The translations under genes and the position numbers were made by a program. Of a stretch of 64,000 nt of DNA, positions 62,160 through 64,000 are shown piece after piece (the first letter of the stretch is position 1; each line of letters begins with the position of its first letter). Source of the stretch: Rhinopomastus cyanomelas. Its lineage: Eukaryota > Chordata > Aves > Bucerotiformes > Rhinopomastidae. The DNA lies in contig VXBP01008282.1 of NCBI GenBank assembly GCA_013400115.1, positions 657,858 through 721,857 on the forward strand, read 5' to 3'. The notes under the pieces are model-generated. The model ran no database searches, was not told the origin of the DNA, and saw only the letters and a program-made list of their open reading frames with translations.

Positions 62160-62240
62160 AAATATATTTTCCATTATATAAAAAGTATAATATATGATAT
62201 TATATAATAGTTATATATAAATATACATGAATTATGGATA
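62160..62240. repeat. AT-rich low-complexity block
   Basis: Composed mainly of TATA and ATAT units with a few C or G interruptions and several short self-complementary pieces. Likely unstable and of no coding value. Confidence 0.7.
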
Positions 62241-63536
62241 ACATAGAAAATGTGTCACTTATATATATGTGATGTTGTTAAGTTCACTCAAATGCTGAGA
62301 AACTTAAAACCTTTGTGATTCTCTCAGAGTTGAATTTAGTGTTCCCAAGTGTGCAGGGAGGCCAAGATAAACTCAGAACCGAGGACAATAGCTTGTCTTT
62401 CAGAAGTGCCCAGTTTGTGCAGCCTTTCAGCTTCTCAGTCTTTTTGATGCACAGTGGGTTTGGTGTACGTTATGTTCACGTTTGTCTTGAGAACAAAATT
62501 CTTTTTTTGACTATAATGTTCAGTTTTCCCTCCACAAAGGCACAATGAGCAAGATCCACTCAGTGGAATGATAATTGCCTGGCTAAAAGGATTTGGGTGT
62601 GATCAGAGCCACAGCTGGATCTTTATTTTGTGTAGGAAAACACTGAAATAATCTGTTGATCTTGTGAACACTTGTGGTGAGGGAGAGCAAGCTGGGAGGA
62701 GATTACTTCATTCATGTGCTCTCAAATTGTGAATAGGAAACCACATGAGGATACCAAGTTGTAAGGCAATCCAGTACAGCATGTGAATTTTAGAGCAGTT
62801 AAAAAGTCAACCTAGTAAAAAGAGGTAAGTTCTCAACATTAACTATAATAGAGATAGTGTTCTACTATCACAATGCGGGCCAGACTGGGCCACCTAAGTT
62901 GGTGTAAGAATCCAGAGAAGGAACAAAGTACCAGACACAGTGCAGCAGCAGGTGAGAGGCTCTTACAAAGCAATTTTCATGATATTTATTATAGACCTCT
63001 AAAATAAAAAACGAGCAAAAGATAGAAAGGAGCTTTACAATGGGTTCTATATTGTAGGTTACTGTGTTTTCAGCTGCAATGAACCTGATAATGAAGTCAG
63101 CTGAGCAGGAGCATAAAGGTCTCACACTGACAAGAAAAAGACATCCACAAGCATAAGCCAACAGCGATGTTTCAACAATTGCCACAAGCACAGTAATAGA
63201 GACGAGATTGTTACGAGTGATACTGAAGAAAACAATCAAGGAAACAAAAATAATGCTTAAGCTCCAAGTAGAGGTCCCTGGTGTCTCTGAAAGGGAAAAT
63301 AAATAGAGAATTGAAGTTTGGGATTCTGAGAGAGTACTAGGGAATATCAGAAAGCATGTGCTTTATCACATTACAGCATGATAACACAAACAACAGAGAC
63401 AAGAGACGATTTCATCTGGTTTTAAAGTGCATTAGGGGAGGAGGGGGAGCAGTGGTGGCTGCCACAAGGGGACTAGGCTGCAATAGTTTGGTTGTGGTGT
63501 ATGCTGCACCATCATTAAAGGTATCAATGGTACAGA

Positions 63537-63630
63537 ACCATAGAATCATAGAATCACAGAACATTAGGAATTGGAAGGGACCTCGAAAGATCATCCAGTC
63601 CAATCCTCCTTGCACAGCAGGATCATCTAC
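63537..63630 (-). mobile_element. Short CR1 3' end, - strand
   Basis: The + strand begins ATAGAATCATAGAATCACAG (reversed tail), then TTAGGAATTGGAAGGGACCT, CATCCAGTCCAATCCTCCT and GCACAGCAGGATCATCTA, where similarity ends. About 95 bases of 3' UTR only. The near-perfect tail suggests moderate youth. Confidence 0.93.
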
Positions 63631-64000
63631 TTGGGGGGGTGCCTGTGAATTCTTACTTAGGAGTAACCTTCTGAGTCAGCGTCTTGGGCAAGATGCAGGA
63701 CTGGGACCTTTGTGTCTAACTGGGAACCTGAAAGGCACGGAGTGTAAGGCAAGACTTCAGCAGTGATTCTGAGAAGATTTTCACTAAGGTCTTGTGAAGC
63801 CATGAAACTTAAATTTAAATCGTAAGTACTTGTTACCCCTTTTTTTTCTGTCTCTAAAAGCACCACACAATAGTTTAAAAAAAAAAAAAAAAAGATAATA
63901 CTTTAAGCCACATATACAAAACAAAAAATTTATGCCATTTCAGTTTTTCAAGCCATTAACATTTCTCTTCAAGAACCCTGAATAAAAGTAAATGATGTTA
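63631..64000. other. Window end, no gene seen
   Basis: AT-rich with a poly(A) run at about 63875-63893. Nothing else is recognised. Confidence 0.5.

Larger units (their letters stand above)
58353..63536. other. AT-rich gene desert segment
   Basis: No gene or transposon recognised. A TG microsatellite lies at 58743-58756 and an AT-rich block at about 62160-62240. Open frames of 93-123 codons (61038-61316, 61854-62135, 62868-63239) carry no family resemblance. Confidence 0.45.

Noticed and set aside
1..64000. tRNA, rRNA, microRNA hairpin, endogenous retrovirus or DNA transposon
   Set aside because: I scanned by eye for tRNA box A/B motifs, LTR-like ends, retroviral protein frames and transposase frames and saw none convincing. 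Short hairpins found were not microRNA-like.

Overview
This is vertebrate nuclear DNA, most likely from a bird. The only recognisable protein-coding gene is FOXG1 (brain factor 1), complete and intronless at 776-2155 on the + strand. The interspersed repeats I can identify are all CR1 LINE fragments, several ending in the ATTCTATG-type tail typical of CR1. CR1 as the only visible transposon family, at low density, fits a bird. A crocodilian or turtle cannot be strictly excluded from sequence alone.

Layout. 1-390 is a CpG-rich FOXG1 promoter and 5' flank with two single-base Ns and an exact 108-bp duplication that looks like an assembly artefact. About 366-775 is the probable 5' UTR. It is U-rich and then GCC-repeat-rich, and it carries a two-codon uORF and a 56-residue Ala/Ser-rich uORF that overlaps the FOXG1 start. 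776-2155 is the FOXG1 CDS (459 aa). 2156 to about 3170 is an AT-rich 3' UTR ending at an AATAAA signal. From 3.2 to 21.1 kb there is unique non-coding sequence with no transposon copies that I can see. It contains exon-like segments with good splice signals (about 7.5-7.8 kb), a second CpG-rich block with a G-quadruplex motif (8.4-9.1 kb), and AT-rich segments with homeodomain, SOX, POU and forkhead-type motifs. From 21.1 kb to the end the window is AT-rich gene desert with about a dozen CR1 fragments, densest at 55.9-58.35 kb.

How it works together. FOXG1 is a dosage-sensitive forkhead repressor of the developing telencephalon. In mammals its regulatory elements and a non-coding RNA locus (LINC01551/C14orf23) lie downstream of it. 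The arrangement here fits that: one developmental gene followed by a long non-coding, presumably regulatory, tract. The enhancer-like segments and exon candidates are inferences from motif content. No alignment or expression data were available. I found no other protein-coding gene, tRNA, rRNA, CRISPR array or DNA transposon.
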